From the NCBI RefSeq assembly GCF_019355555.1, contig NZ_CP072141.1:1730001-1794000 (forward strand): 64,000 bases of DNA, written 5' to 3'. How positions within the stretch are numbered: the first letter of the stretch is position 1; every line of letters begins with the position of its first letter. A program made the position numbers and the translations under genes. This document shows positions 19,697-28,718 of this stretch, in pieces. The DNA comes from Rhizobium sp. L51/94 (GTDB lineage: Bacteria; Pseudomonadota; Alphaproteobacteria; Rhizobiales; Rhizobiaceae). The notes below the pieces were generated by a model. The model saw only the letters and a program-made list of their open reading frames with translations, made no database searches and was not told the DNA's origin.

Positions 19697-22627
19697 TCAG
19701 GCGCGCCTTGTCAGCGGAAAACGTTCCTTCAGCAATCGCAGCACCGATTCCGAGCCCATCGGCGGTCCGAAGAGAAAGCTCTGGCCGTAGGTGCAGCCCA
19801 TCTTGGCGAGTTCCAGCGCATCTTCCTCGGTCTCGATACCCTCAGCGACGACTTTCATTCCGAGTTCGCGCGCCATCGAGATCACGGAGCGCAGCAGCAC
19901 GGATTTCTTGTCGCTCTCGTCGCGTACCAGGCCCTTGTCCAGCTTGATCGTGTCGAAGGGGAAGCGGGTGAGGTAGGAGAGCGACGAGTAGCCGGTGCCG
20001 AAGTCGTCGAGTGCGAGGCCGAGGCCTGCTTCGCGCAACTTCGCCAACACGAGACGCGCCTGTTCCGGATTTTCCATGACCATCGTTTCCGTCAGTTCGA
20101 GCTTGATGCGGGACGGATCGCAATGGGTCTTGGCAAGCAGCGCCCGGACGTCGTCGTAGAGCTCGTTGTTGAGCAGCTGGGCGCTCGACAGGTTGACGGA
20201 TACGAACAGCGGCAACTCGCCCGTCTGGCGTGTCCAGGCCATCAGGTCGTTTGTCGCCTGCTCCATGGCGAACATGCCGAGCGGGCCGATGATGTCGGTT
20301 GCCTCGGCAATCGGAATGAATTCGGTCGGCGAAATGTTGCCGCGTTTCGGATGCTCCCAGCGCATCAGCGCCTCGAAGCCGGCGATCTCGGCATCTTCCA
20401 GCCGGACGATGGGCTGGTAGACCATCGACAACTCCTTGCGCTCGACGGCGCGACGGAGATCGGATTCCAGTTGCAGGCGGTCGGTGCCGAAGTTGCGGAA
20501 GGCTGGCAGGAAAGGTTCGACCTTATTGCCGCCGGCGCGCTTCGAGCGATACATCGCAAGCTCGGCGTCGCTGAGCAATCCGGCAGCGCTTTCCTGCTGG
20601 TCGACCCAAGAAGTCAGTCCGATGGAGGCGGTCAGCACGATTTCGCGATTGGCAAAGTTCAGCGGCACCATGATCGCCTTGCTGACGGCATCGGCGAAAT
20701 CCGCCACCTTGGTCGGATCGCGCTCGGACACCAGGATCAGGCCGAACTGGTCGCCGGAGAGCCGCGCCAGCGTGTCCTGCGGCTTCAGTAGGCGGCGCAG
20801 GCGACGTGTCAGGGCGACCAGAATGTTGTCGCCGGCGGCAACGCCCAGCGCGTCGTTGACCATCTTGTACCGGTCGATATCGATGACCATCACCGTCGGT
20901 CGGACCAGATCGCCGGCGGGGGCAAGGGTCAGCACGGCCTGCAGTCGGTCGAGGAAAAGCTGCCGGTTCGGTAGTCCGGTGAGGTTGTCGTGCAGCGCGT
21001 CGTGCAACAGGCGCTCGACGGAGTTCTTCTGCTCGGTGACATCGACGACGGTGCCGACGCAGCGGATGATTTCGCCGTTCGATCCCAGCACCGGCCGGGC
21101 GCGGATTGCGAGCCAATGGAAATGGCCGTCCTCGGCGCGGATGCGGAACTCGTGGTTCAGCCTGCCGCGACGGTGCTCCAGCAGCACGTCCAGCGTCGCG
21201 CGGAAGCGGTCGCGGTCGTCGGGGTGTAGCCGTGGCAGCCAGTTGCGAGCAGCACCGTGCATGCTACCGGGCGAGAGTCCGAGCTTCTGCGAGATATCGG
21301 GAATGGTGACGACTCGGTCGCGCGCCACGTCCCAGTCCCAGACGGTATCGCCGGAGCCGGTGAGTGCCAGCGATTGGCGCTCCAGATCGGAAAACAGGCC
21401 CTGCTGGAAGGCGCCGCCGGCAAAGGCGTGCTGCATGACGGTAAAGCCGATCAGAAGTACGATGAGCACCAGACCGCCGCCGAGTGCCGGCTGGATGATG
21501 TCGTTGTCGAGCTTGCCGGTGACCGTTAGCCAGGCGCCGAACAGCCAGACGAGGATCAACGCCCAGGCCGGCACCAGCAGGATCGCCCGGTCATAGCGGT
21601 TGATACCGAGATAGACGATGAGCAGGATGCCGGCGGTTGCCGTCAGGGCCATGGAGAGGCGGGCAATGCCGGCGGCAATCGACGGATCGTAGACGGCCAC
21701 GCCGAACAGCAGCGCCAGCCCCAGTATCCAGGCAAGCGTGACATAGCCGAGATGGGCGTGCCATCTGTTGAGATTAAGATAGGTGAACAGGAAGATCACC
21801 AGGCTGGAGGCCAGCGCCACCTCGACGCAGGCCCTCCATATTCGTTGGTCCCCGGATGTGATGCTGATCAGCTTGCCGAGAAAGCCGAAGTCGACGCAGA
21901 TATAGCCGAGCACCGCCCAGGCAAGCGCCGCCGTCGCCGGCAGCATCGACGTGCCTTTGACCACGAAGAGGATGGTGAGAAACACCGCCAGCAGGCCGGA
22001 AATGCCGAGCACGATGCCACGATAGAGCGTGAAGGCGTTGACCGTATCCTTGTAGGCGTTCGGCTCCCAGAGATAGATCTGCGGCAATTCCGGGGACGAC
22101 AGTTCGGCGACGAAGGTGATGACGGCGCCGGGATTGAGTGTGATGCGGAACACGTCCGCCTCGTCGCTCGGCTGCCGGTCGAGCGCAAAACCTTCGCTCG
22201 GCGTGATGGCGATGATGCGTTGCGAGCCGAGGTCGGGCCAGAACATCTTGGAATTCACCAGACGGAAATGCGGCGCGACGATGACGCGCTCCAGCTGTTC
22301 TTCAGAGACGTTGGCCAGTGCGAACACCGCCCAGTCGCCCTGGTGACCCGGCGAACTCGAGCGCACCTCGATGCGGCGGCGGATACCGTCGGCACCAGCG
22401 GCCGTCGACACCTGGAAGGCCTCGCCCTGGTTGGCGTAGATCTCGGTCGTCTTCGTAAGGTCGAGCGCCGTGTCGTCGCGCGAGATCTTCACCGGCTCCG
22501 CAGCCCGCGCGCCGGTCGCAAGCATAGCCGTCATCGCCAACAGGGCCGTCATCGCAAACAGGGCAACAAGGAACGCGATCAGGGAATGGCGAAGGAAGTG
22601 TGGTTGGGAAGGAGTGTCGGCAATCAT
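19697..22627 (-). CDS. Membrane GGDEF/EAL protein with 7TM-DISM sensor and degenerate cyclase site
   Basis: 976 aa. Order: signal peptide (1-42); extracellular 7TMR-DISM-type domain (about 45-195); seven or eight transmembrane helices (about 200-400); PAS with PAC (about 415-535); GGDEF (540-705); EAL (720-970). The cyclase signature is SGDQF (624-628) instead of GGDEF, so cyclase activity is unlikely. The EAL part is intact: EALMRW at 752, ELTETMVM, DDFGTGYSSL, KLDKGL and VVAEGIET. The protein should therefore be a c-di-GMP phosphodiesterase responding to a periplasmic ligand, with GGDEF perhaps serving as a GTP sensor. It overlaps the rimJ-like stop by one base. Confidence 0.92.
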   Translation of the reverse strand: MIADTPSQPHFLRHSLIAFLVALFAMTALLAMTAMLATGARAAEPVKISRDDTALDLTKTTEIYANQGEAFQVSTAAGADGIRRRIEVRSSSPGHQGDWAVFALANVSEEQLERVIVAPHFRLVNSKMFWPDLGSQRIIAITPSEGFALDRQPSDEADVFRITLNPGAVITFVAELSSPELPQIYLWEPNAYKDTVNAFTLYRGIVLGISGLLAVFLTILFVVKGTSMLPATAALAWAVLGYICVDFGFLGKLISITSGDQRIWRACVEVALASSLVIFLFTYLNLNRWHAHLGYVTLAWILGLALLFGVAVYDPSIAAGIARLSMALTATAGILLIVYLGINRYDRAILLVPAWALILVWLFGAWLTVTGKLDNDIIQPALGGGLVLIVLLIGFTVMQHAFAGGAFQQGLFSDLERQSLALTGSGDTVWDWDVARDRVVTIPDISQKLGLSPGSMHGAARNWLPRLHPDDRDRFRATLDVLLEHRRGRLNHEFRIRAEDGHFHWLAIRARPVLGSNGEIIRCVGTVVDVTEQKNSVERLLHDALHDNLTGLPNRQLFLDRLQAVLTLAPAGDLVRPTVMVIDIDRYKMVNDALGVAAGDNILVALTRRLRRLLKPQDTLARLSGDQFGLILVSERDPTKVADFADAVSKAIMVPLNFANREIVLTASIGLTSWVDQQESAAGLLSDAELAMYRSKRAGGNKVEPFLPAFRNFGTDRLQLESDLRRAVERKELSMVYQPIVRLEDAEIAGFEALMRWEHPKRGNISPTEFIPIAEATDIIGPLGMFAMEQATNDLMAWTRQTGELPLFVSVNLSSAQLLNNELYDDVRALLAKTHCDPSRIKLELTETMVMENPEQARLVLAKLREAGLGLALDDFGTGYSSLSYLTRFPFDTIKLDKGLVRDESDKKSVLLRSVISMARELGMKVVAEGIETEEDALELAKMGCTYGQSFLFGPPMGSESVLRLLKERFPLTRRA

Positions 22628-23238
22628 CAGCGTGTGGTCTTCCCGAGCGGGTCCGTGTCTGTGGCCAAGCGAGAAAACATCACGTGATCACGCCATTGGC
22701 CGTTGATTTTCAAGTAGCCGCGCAAATGGCCTTCCCGTTGGAACCCGGCCTTCTGCAAAAGCCGCACGCTACGCTCATTCTCCGGAATACAGGCTGCCTC
22801 GATACGGTGCAACTCCAGCCCGGAAAAGATATAGGGTATAACTATCTCAAGTGCGGCGAACATATGGCCTTGGCCGGAATAGCGCTCGCCCATCCAGTAA
22901 CCGATCATGCAGCTCTGCGCGGCACCGCGCCTGATATAACCGACAGTGAGCCCGCCGAGCAGCGTGGAGTTGTCGCGCTTGAAGACCAGAAACGGTACTG
23001 CCTGGCCGGAGTTGTACTCCTGCTTGCCCCGCACGACGCGGGTCCGGTAGGCGCCCTCGGTCAGTTCGTCGGTACGCCAGGTCGGCTCCCACGGTTCCAG
23101 GAACCGGCGGCTCTCGGCCCTAAGCTTCTGCCACTGGCTGAAGTCGGCGTTGCGCGGCAAGCGGAGAATATGGTCGGCGCCCTCAAGTTCGATCGTGTCC
23201 GGCTGCCGAGACAGAAACCGAAAAACCGACTTTGGCAT
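22627..23238 (-). CDS. rimJ: GNAT N-acetyltransferase, RimJ-like
   Basis: 203 aa. The acetyl-CoA binding region is seen in IGYWMGERYSGQGHMFAAL (the Q/RxxGxG/A loop), followed by LHRIEAACIPENERSVRLLQKAGFQREG, the standard RimJ/RimL C-terminal signature. RimJ-type enzymes acetylate the N-terminal alanine of ribosomal proteins. The gene is translationally coupled to the downstream GGDEF/EAL gene (one-base overlap) and lies 47 bases after the M16 peptidase gene on the same strand, so the block thrC-M16-rimJ-EAL may be one operon. Confidence 0.87.
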   Translation of the reverse strand: MPKSVFRFLSRQPDTIELEGADHILRLPRNADFSQWQKLRAESRRFLEPWEPTWRTDELTEGAYRTRVVRGKQEYNSGQAVPFLVFKRDNSTLLGGLTVGYIRRGAAQSCMIGYWMGERYSGQGHMFAALEIVIPYIFSGLELHRIEAACIPENERSVRLLQKAGFQREGHLRGYLKINGQWRDHVMFSRLATDTDPLGKTTR

Positions 23239-23285
23239 TCGTCCATGTCTCCCGGAACTGGATCGTGAGGGGCCTCCGGCTGGGA

Positions 23286-24584
23286 TCAGCCGTTGGCGGC
23301 TTTGGATGCCTGGCGTGGTGTGGCCAGCGAGGCGATGATGTCTTCCATCGGCGCCAGCTCGTCCAGCGGACCGATAGCGGAGAGGGTCGGCACGGCGTCG
23401 AAGAACAGACGGCCGGCGAGATCGGTCAGCCGCTGGATGGTGATGCCCTCCAGCCGTTCCATCATCTCCGGGTTGGGGATCGGCCGGCCGTAAAGCATCA
23501 TCTGTCGCGCGACCTGGCCGGCCCGTGCGGCAGGACTTTCCTGACCCATGAGCAGCTGGGCCCGGATCTGGGCGCGGGCGCGGTCGATTTCCTGCTGGTG
23601 GATCTTGTCGGCAGATTTGCGCAGCTCATCGACGATCACAGGCAGCAGTTCCGGCAGGTTTTCTCCGCCGGTTGCGGCATGGATGCCGAAGATGCCAGTG
23701 TCGGAAAAGCCCCAATGGAAGGCATAGACCGAATAGCAGAGGCCGCGCGTCTCGCGCACTTCCTGGAACAGCCGCGACGACATGCCCCCGCCAAGGATAT
23801 TGGCAAGAATCTGCGAGCAGTAGAAATCCCGCGCATGGTAGGCGCGGCCTTCGAAGCCGAGCAGGATCTGAGCATCCATGAGGTCGCGCGTCTCGCGAAC
23901 GCTGCCGCCGACGTAGCGGGCTGTCTCGATGACGGGCGCTGCAGATGGCGCTGTCGGAAGGCTTGCAAAGCGGGTCTCGACCTGCTTGACGAAGCTGTCA
24001 TGATCGACGGCACCGGCTGCCACCACGAACATCCGGTCGCAGGTGTAGTTGCGTCCGAGATAGCCGCGAATCTGCTCCGGCGTGAAGCCGAGCACGGTTT
24101 CCGGCGTCCCCAGAATGGCGCGCCCGAGCGTCTGGTCACGATAGGCGACTTCCGAGAATTTGTCGAATACGACGTCGTCCGGCATGTCGTTGGCAGCGTT
24201 GATTTCCTGCAGGATAACCTGCTTTTCACGCTGCAATTCGTCCTCGTCGAAGGCCGATTCCGTCAGGATGTCGGCGAGAATATCGACAGCGAGCGGCACG
24301 TCTTCTTTCAGCACGCGCGCGTAATAGGATGTCGTTTCCGTCGATGTCGCGGCATTGACCTCGCCGCCGACATTCTCGATTTCCTCGGCAATCTCGCGTG
24401 CTGTGCGGCGAGCCGTGCCCTTGAACGCCATGTGTTCCAGAAGGTGGGCAATACCGTGTTCGGCTTCGGTCTCGTTCCGCGATCCCGACTTGATCCACAC
24501 ACCGAGTGCAACGCTTTCAAGATGCGGCATCAACTCGGTTACTACCGTCAGCCCGGATTTCAGCCGGGTGCACTCAACTGTCAT
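23286..24584 (-). CDS. M16 family zinc peptidase (mitochondrial processing peptidase-like)
   Basis: 432 aa. The inverted zinc motif HLLEH is at residues 47-51, with the third ligand Glu in the REKQVILQEI helix near residue 127. The glycine-rich loop GGGMSSRLFQEVRE of the second half is complete. Proteins of this group in alphaproteobacteria are the closest bacterial relatives of the mitochondrial processing peptidase beta subunit. No signal peptide is seen. It lies 17 bases after thrC on the same strand, a conserved rhizobial pairing. Confidence 0.94.
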   Translation of the reverse strand: MTVECTRLKSGLTVVTELMPHLESVALGVWIKSGSRNETEAEHGIAHLLEHMAFKGTARRTAREIAEEIENVGGEVNAATSTETTSYYARVLKEDVPLAVDILADILTESAFDEDELQREKQVILQEINAANDMPDDVVFDKFSEVAYRDQTLGRAILGTPETVLGFTPEQIRGYLGRNYTCDRMFVVAAGAVDHDSFVKQVETRFASLPTAPSAAPVIETARYVGGSVRETRDLMDAQILLGFEGRAYHARDFYCSQILANILGGGMSSRLFQEVRETRGLCYSVYAFHWGFSDTGIFGIHAATGGENLPELLPVIVDELRKSADKIHQQEIDRARAQIRAQLLMGQESPAARAGQVARQMMLYGRPIPNPEMMERLEGITIQRLTDLAGRLFFDAVPTLSAIGPLDELAPMEDIIASLATPRQASKAANG

Positions 24585-24601
24585 ATTAGATCTTTCTGCG
24601 C

Positions 24602-26002
24602 TTAACGTCTTGAGGCCTGAACATGGTCACCGATAAAGCTTTCCACGGCTTTGAGGTCGGGATCCAGGATGTCGAAGCGCTCCTCCCTGTGCATCAGATC
24701 AGCAAGCCACGTCGGAAGCGCCGGGTCAATACCGGAGGCTGATTTTACTGCGGCGGGGAATTTTGCGGGATGGGCGGTGGCCAGCGTCACCATCGGGCTG
24801 TTCGGCTTTTCAAATTTACTGGCGACGAAGACGCCGATCGCGGTGTGCGGGTCCAGCAGGTAGCCGGTGTCGGCATAGGTCTGGCGGATGGTCTCGGCCA
24901 CCTGTTTCTCGGTCGCCCGGCCGGCACGGAAATCGCGCTTAATGAAGCGCATGGCTTCCGGGGCGATGTCGAAACCGCTCGACTGCTTGAGGCTTTCCAT
25001 GGCGGCGCGCACCCGGGAGGCATCGCGGCCATTGGCCTCGAAGAGCAGCCGTTCGAAGTTGGACGAGATCTGGATATCCATCGATGGCGAGGTTGTCGCC
25101 TTGACGGCCCGCATCTCGTAGCGGCCGGTCTTCAGCGTCCGCGCCATGATGTCGTTCTCGTTGGTGGCGACCACCAGCTTGTCGATCGGAAGGCCCATCT
25201 GCTTGGCGACATAGCCGGCAAAGATATCGCCGAAATTGCCGGTCGGCACGGTGAACGAGATTTTCCGGTCCGGGCTGCCGAGCGCCACGGCTGTCGTGAA
25301 ATAGTAGACCACCTGCGCCATGATGCGCGCCCAGTTGATCGAGTTGACGCCGGAAAGGCCGACGCCGTCGCGGAACGGCGCGTCGTTGAACATCGCCTTC
25401 ACGAGGTTCTGGCAATCGTCGAAATTACCGTTGATGGCCAGCGCGTGAACGTTGGAAGCCGTCGAGGATGTCATCTGCCGCTGCTGCACCGGCGAGACCT
25501 TGCCATGCGGGAAGAGGATGAAGATGTCGGTGCGATCGCGACCGGCAAAGGCATCGATGGCCGCGCCGCCGGTGTCGCCCGATGTGGCACCGACAATCGT
25601 TGCCCGCGCGCCGCGCTCGGCCAGCGCATACTCCATTAGCCGCGCCAGCAGCTGCATGGCGACGTCCTTGAACGCTAGCGTCGTGCCATGGAAGAGCTCC
25701 ATGATAAAGCTGTTCGGGCCTGTCTGCACCAGCGGCACGATGGCCGGATGGCGGAAGGTGGCATAGGCCTCGTCGATCATGCTACGGAATATCTCTTCCG
25801 GAATTTCGCCGTTGGTAAACGGCAGCAGCACGCGGAAGGCAATTTCCTGGTAGCTCTTGCCGCGAAAGCCCCGGATGTCCTTCTTGCTCAGTTGCGGCCA
25901 TTCACGCGGAACGTAGAGACCGCCGTCGCGTGCGAGGCCTGCCAGCAGTGCATCGCAGAAACCGAGGGCAGGGGCTTCTCCCCGGGTTGAGATATATTCC
26001 AA
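24602..26002 (-). CDS. thrC: Threonine synthase
   Basis: 466 aa. The PLP-binding lysine is K112 in TTLAFKDVAMQ. The phosphate-binding loop SGDTGGAA and the C-terminal DPHTAIGV and ATAHPAKFP stretches are typical of the class II fold. It converts O-phosphohomoserine to threonine in the cytoplasm and takes the product of ThrB encoded at 14233. It leads the co-directional group thrC-M16 peptidase-rimJ-EAL gene. Its start at 26002 gives MEYISTRGEAP, the usual N-terminus. Confidence 0.96.
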   Translation of the reverse strand: MEYISTRGEAPALGFCDALLAGLARDGGLYVPREWPQLSKKDIRGFRGKSYQEIAFRVLLPFTNGEIPEEIFRSMIDEAYATFRHPAIVPLVQTGPNSFIMELFHGTTLAFKDVAMQLLARLMEYALAERGARATIVGATSGDTGGAAIDAFAGRDRTDIFILFPHGKVSPVQQRQMTSSTASNVHALAINGNFDDCQNLVKAMFNDAPFRDGVGLSGVNSINWARIMAQVVYYFTTAVALGSPDRKISFTVPTGNFGDIFAGYVAKQMGLPIDKLVVATNENDIMARTLKTGRYEMRAVKATTSPSMDIQISSNFERLLFEANGRDASRVRAAMESLKQSSGFDIAPEAMRFIKRDFRAGRATEKQVAETIRQTYADTGYLLDPHTAIGVFVASKFEKPNSPMVTLATAHPAKFPAAVKSASGIDPALPTWLADLMHREERFDILDPDLKAVESFIGDHVQASRR

Positions 26003-26313
26003 GGTCTTTACCTCTGATGTGGACGGTCGGACGGAAGATGGGTTGTCTGAAGTCTATGCCGGAAACGGCCCGTAGATGCGCCTTTTTGCGCCAAATCCGC
26101 GGCCTGGTTTTCGCAACCGTACGATTGTGCACGCCTCCGTCGAAGCGCGCCGGAAGCCGTTGCAGCGGAGGGATTTCGAAAATTGAACCAAAACGAAGCG
26201 TACCCAATCGATTTTTCGAAGCGCCGCTGATATAGACCATCGCCAAGTGCGATGAAAGGCCCGCAATTCAACCCGGGCTTGGCAAATTCATATTGTGTAC
26301 AGGGTGATTTATC
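26003..26313. other. Intergenic region between divergent thrC and lipoprotein gene
   Basis: 311 bases. I see no threonine leader peptide, riboswitch fold or strong terminator hairpin. It must hold promoters for both flanking genes. AGGGTGA at 26301-26307 serves as the ribosome site of the lipoprotein gene. Nothing else can be supported. Confidence 0.5.
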
Positions 26314-26937
26314 GTGTCAGGCAGAGCTTCGCGTCTACTTCTCGCCGTATCGTTGACAGCAGCATTGAGCGGCTGCAGCTCGCTTGGGCTCGGTAGCAAG
26401 GACAGTAAGGACCCCGCAACGCAGATCAGCGTTGCGCCGGAGGGAGCGGCATCCGCCACGCCTGCCACCCAGCCAGTGGGTCAGGCCTATGTCGCCGGAA
26501 AGTGCCCGCAAATCGTCATTCGCGACGAGGGTGCGATTTACAAGACCTACGCCAAGGGCGCCAAGGACGATGCATCGCAGCTCGCCTACCAGGCGTCTCT
26601 GGTGCAGGGCACACGCCAGTGCACCACCGACGGTACGGCGCTCAACATGACGGTGGTCGTGCAGGGCCGCCTCGTTGCGGGTCCGATGGGCGGTTCCGGC
26701 AGCGTCAACCTGCCGATCAAGGTTTCCGTCATGGATGGCCAGACAGTGCTTTACAGCGACACGACGAATTACCAGGCCTCGATCCCGCCCGGCGAGGGCT
26801 CGGCGCAGTTTCTCTACACCGACAACAAGATCCACGTGACCGGCGGCGCGGCCGGCTTCGTCAGCGTCTACGTCAGCTTCGAACAGTCGCCCGCAGCCCC
26901 GACCAAGACCGCCCGCACCGTTCGCAAGAGAAAATAA
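26314..26937 (+). CDS. Hypothetical lipoprotein
   Basis: 207 aa with a GTG start. The signal peptide ends in a lipobox (TAALSGC, Cys 21), so the mature protein is lipid-anchored. The mature part has two Cys (GKCPQIVIRDE and RQCTTDG) and beta-rich sequence with GRLVAGPMGGSGSVNLPI. The tail is basic (KTARTVRKRK). It resembles conserved rhizobial lipoproteins of unknown function. It is monocistronic, ended by a clear terminator at 26980. Confidence 0.82.
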   Translation: MSGRASRLLLAVSLTAALSGCSSLGLGSKDSKDPATQISVAPEGAASATPATQPVGQAYVAGKCPQIVIRDEGAIYKTYAKGAKDDASQLAYQASLVQGTRQCTTDGTALNMTVVVQGRLVAGPMGGSGSVNLPIKVSVMDGQTVLYSDTTNYQASIPPGEGSAQFLYTDNKIHVTGGAAGFVSVYVSFEQSPAAPTKTARTVRKRK

Positions 26938-26979
26938 CGGCCGTCGCAATTATAACGGCGTTTATCGAAGCCACTGGAG

Positions 26980-27008
26980 CCGGTCGCAAGCATTGCGGCC
27001 GGTTTTTT
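26980..27008 (+). terminator. Rho-independent terminator after the lipoprotein gene
   Basis: A 10-bp stem (26980-26989 with 26993-27002, one G-T pair) and a three-base loop are followed by TTTTTT. This is the most textbook terminator in the first half of the window. Confidence 0.88.
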
Positions 27009-27022
27009 AGTGCGGTGAAATC

Positions 27023-27715
27023 CTAAAGGACGCCGTCCCATTCGGCGAGGGCTGCAACGACGCCCGGCAGGTCCGTCATTCGCGAAATCACGGTTTCAGC
27101 ACCGGCATCGGTAAGTCGGTCGGCGTGCGACGGGTAGGTGTGGGAGGCGCCGGTAAAGCCGATTACCCGCATGCCTGCTTCGCGGGCGGCGTGCACGCCA
27201 TGGACGGAGTCCTCGACGACGACGACCTGCGACGGCGAGAGATCGAATTGCGCTGCGCCATGCAGGAAGATGTCCGGCTTCGGCTTGACGCGGTCGGGGC
27301 CCAGATCCTTGGCCGAATAGATATGCGGCGCGAAGGAGGAGTGCAGGCCGACCTTGGTCAGCATCATCTCAAGACGCGCAGAACTCGAATTCGAGCAGAT
27401 GCAGCGCGGCAGATCGATGCGTGACAGGGCCAGTTCGATGCCGGGAATGGCGGTCACGTCGTTGGCAAGGCGCAGGTCGAGAAGTTTTTCCGAGCGTTCG
27501 AGCAGCGACGCCGAAAACGGAATGCTCGCTTCCCGCTCGACTTCGAAGAGGATGTTCTGCCAGGTCATGCCCGAGAAGCGCTCGCCCATTTCCTCGACGC
27601 TGATCGGGTATCCTGCCTCGGTGAGCAGCTTGGATTCGACCTCCGCCGCGATGATTTCCGAATCGACGAGGACGCCGTCGCAGTCGAAGATGATAAGGTC
27701 GAAGCCAGTGTTCAT
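27023..27715 (-). CDS. HAD-superfamily hydrolase (subfamily IA)
   Basis: 230 aa from the ATG at 27715; a TTG three codons upstream is possible. Motif I is FDCDGVLVDSE near residue 8 with both catalytic Asp. Motif II is CSNSS. Motif III is KPKPDIFL, and motif IV is VVVEDSVHGVHAA. The cap region is helical as in beta-phosphoglucomutase and phosphoglycolate-type phosphatases. It is likely a small-molecule phosphatase; substrate unknown. It is divergent from bioR. Confidence 0.88.
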   Translation of the reverse strand: MNTGFDLIIFDCDGVLVDSEIIAAEVESKLLTEAGYPISVEEMGERFSGMTWQNILFEVEREASIPFSASLLERSEKLLDLRLANDVTAIPGIELALSRIDLPRCICSNSSSARLEMMLTKVGLHSSFAPHIYSAKDLGPDRVKPKPDIFLHGAAQFDLSPSQVVVVEDSVHGVHAAREAGMRVIGFTGASHTYPSHADRLTDAGAETVISRMTDLPGVVAALAEWDGVL

Positions 27716-27873
27716 GTCGATCAAGCCTTTGGATGAGCAGCTTTGGATGAGATGGTGCGGCTTTACACGACGGGGTCCGAAAGCTCAACCGACGCGCGGG
27801 CATGCCTGGCCTGCGGGTGAGGGGAGGCTTTCTCTTCTCGACAAGGCTCCGGTGCCTCAGTAAGGATCGCCGC

Positions 27874-28542
27874 ATGGCCCGGGAAAAAGACGACACCATC
27901 GCAAACCGCATCAGCCGGGTGCTTGCCGAGCGCATCATCCATGGCGAACTTGCGGCCGGCCTGCGTCTTCGGCAGGACCACATCGCCGAGGAGTTCGGCG
28001 CCAGCCACGTGCCGGTGCGCGAGGCTTTTCGCCTGCTCGAGGCGCAGGGGCTTGCCATCAGCGAGCCGCGCCGCGGCGTGCGGGTCGCCTCCTTCGATCT
28101 GCGGCAAGTCCGCGAAGTGGCCGAGATGCGCGCCGCCCTCGAGGGGCTTGCCCTCAAGCATGCCGCGCCGCATCTGACGCCGGCGATACTCGATGCCGCC
28201 GAAGAGGCGACGCGGGAGGGCGACGCGGCTGCAGACGTCCGCGCCTGGGAGGCTGCCAACCGCCGCTTCCACCGGCTCATCCTGACGCCTTGCGGTATGA
28301 CGCGCCTGCTCGCCGCGATCGACGACCTGCACGCCGCCAGCGCCCGCTTTCTCTTCTCCGCCTGGCAATCCGGCTGGGAAACGCGCACAGACCAGGATCA
28401 CCGCGCTATTCTCTCGGCCCTGCGTCATGGCAGGGCCGACGATGCCGCGGCGATCCTCGGGCAGCATGTCCTGCGCATCGGCAAGGCACCATCGCGCGCC
28501 CCCGGCGGCACCCCGCAGGAAATTTTCGTCATCGTCGGCTGA
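27874..28542 (+). CDS. bioR: GntR-family biotin regulator BioR
   Basis: 222 aa from the ATG at 27874. A GntR winged helix-turn-helix lies at residues about 10-75 (LRLRQDHIAEEFGASHVPVREAFRLLEAQG). A FadR/FCD-type helical effector domain follows (EMRAALEGLALKHA, with His in RRFHRLIL and DQDHRAILSAL as probable metal-site residues). BioR represses biotin genes in alphaproteobacteria through the box TTATMKATAA. Two such boxes lie just downstream (28551 and 28697), next to bioY, which strongly supports BioR over other GntR members. Confidence 0.9.
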   Translation: MAREKDDTIANRISRVLAERIIHGELAAGLRLRQDHIAEEFGASHVPVREAFRLLEAQGLAISEPRRGVRVASFDLRQVREVAEMRAALEGLALKHAAPHLTPAILDAAEEATREGDAAADVRAWEAANRRFHRLILTPCGMTRLLAAIDDLHAASARFLFSAWQSGWETRTDQDHRAILSALRHGRADDAAAILGQHVLRIGKAPSRAPGGTPQEIFVIVG

Positions 28543-28550
28543 TTCCAAAA

Positions 28551-28560
28551 TTATAGATAA
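28551..28560. promoter_or_regulatory. BioR box 1
   Basis: TTATAGATAA matches the BioR consensus TTATMKATAA exactly. It starts eight bases after the bioR stop and lies 158 bases ahead of the bioY start. Confidence 0.85.
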
Positions 28561-28696
28561 TCGTGTGTCTGCCAGTCTTTTTCGAGGCTTGGGTATGTGA
28601 ATTCCTGCGACCGAATGCTGCCTCGATGCGGGAAAACTCGTCTATGGCACTTGCGCATCCATGAAGTCTTGCGCATAAAATAGATAGTCACTGAAA

Positions 28697-28707
28697 TTAT
28701 CTATAAT
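28697..28707 (+). promoter_or_regulatory. BioR box 2 overlapping a bioY -10 box
   Basis: TTATCTATAA at 28697-28706 is an exact BioR box. TATAAT at 28702-28707 is a perfect -10 hexamer that shares five bases with it. Binding of BioR here would block RNA polymerase. No good -35 is seen at 17 bases. GGAG for bioY follows at 28710-28713, so the leader would be very short. Confidence 0.85.
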
Positions 28708-28718
28708 ATGGAGCAATC

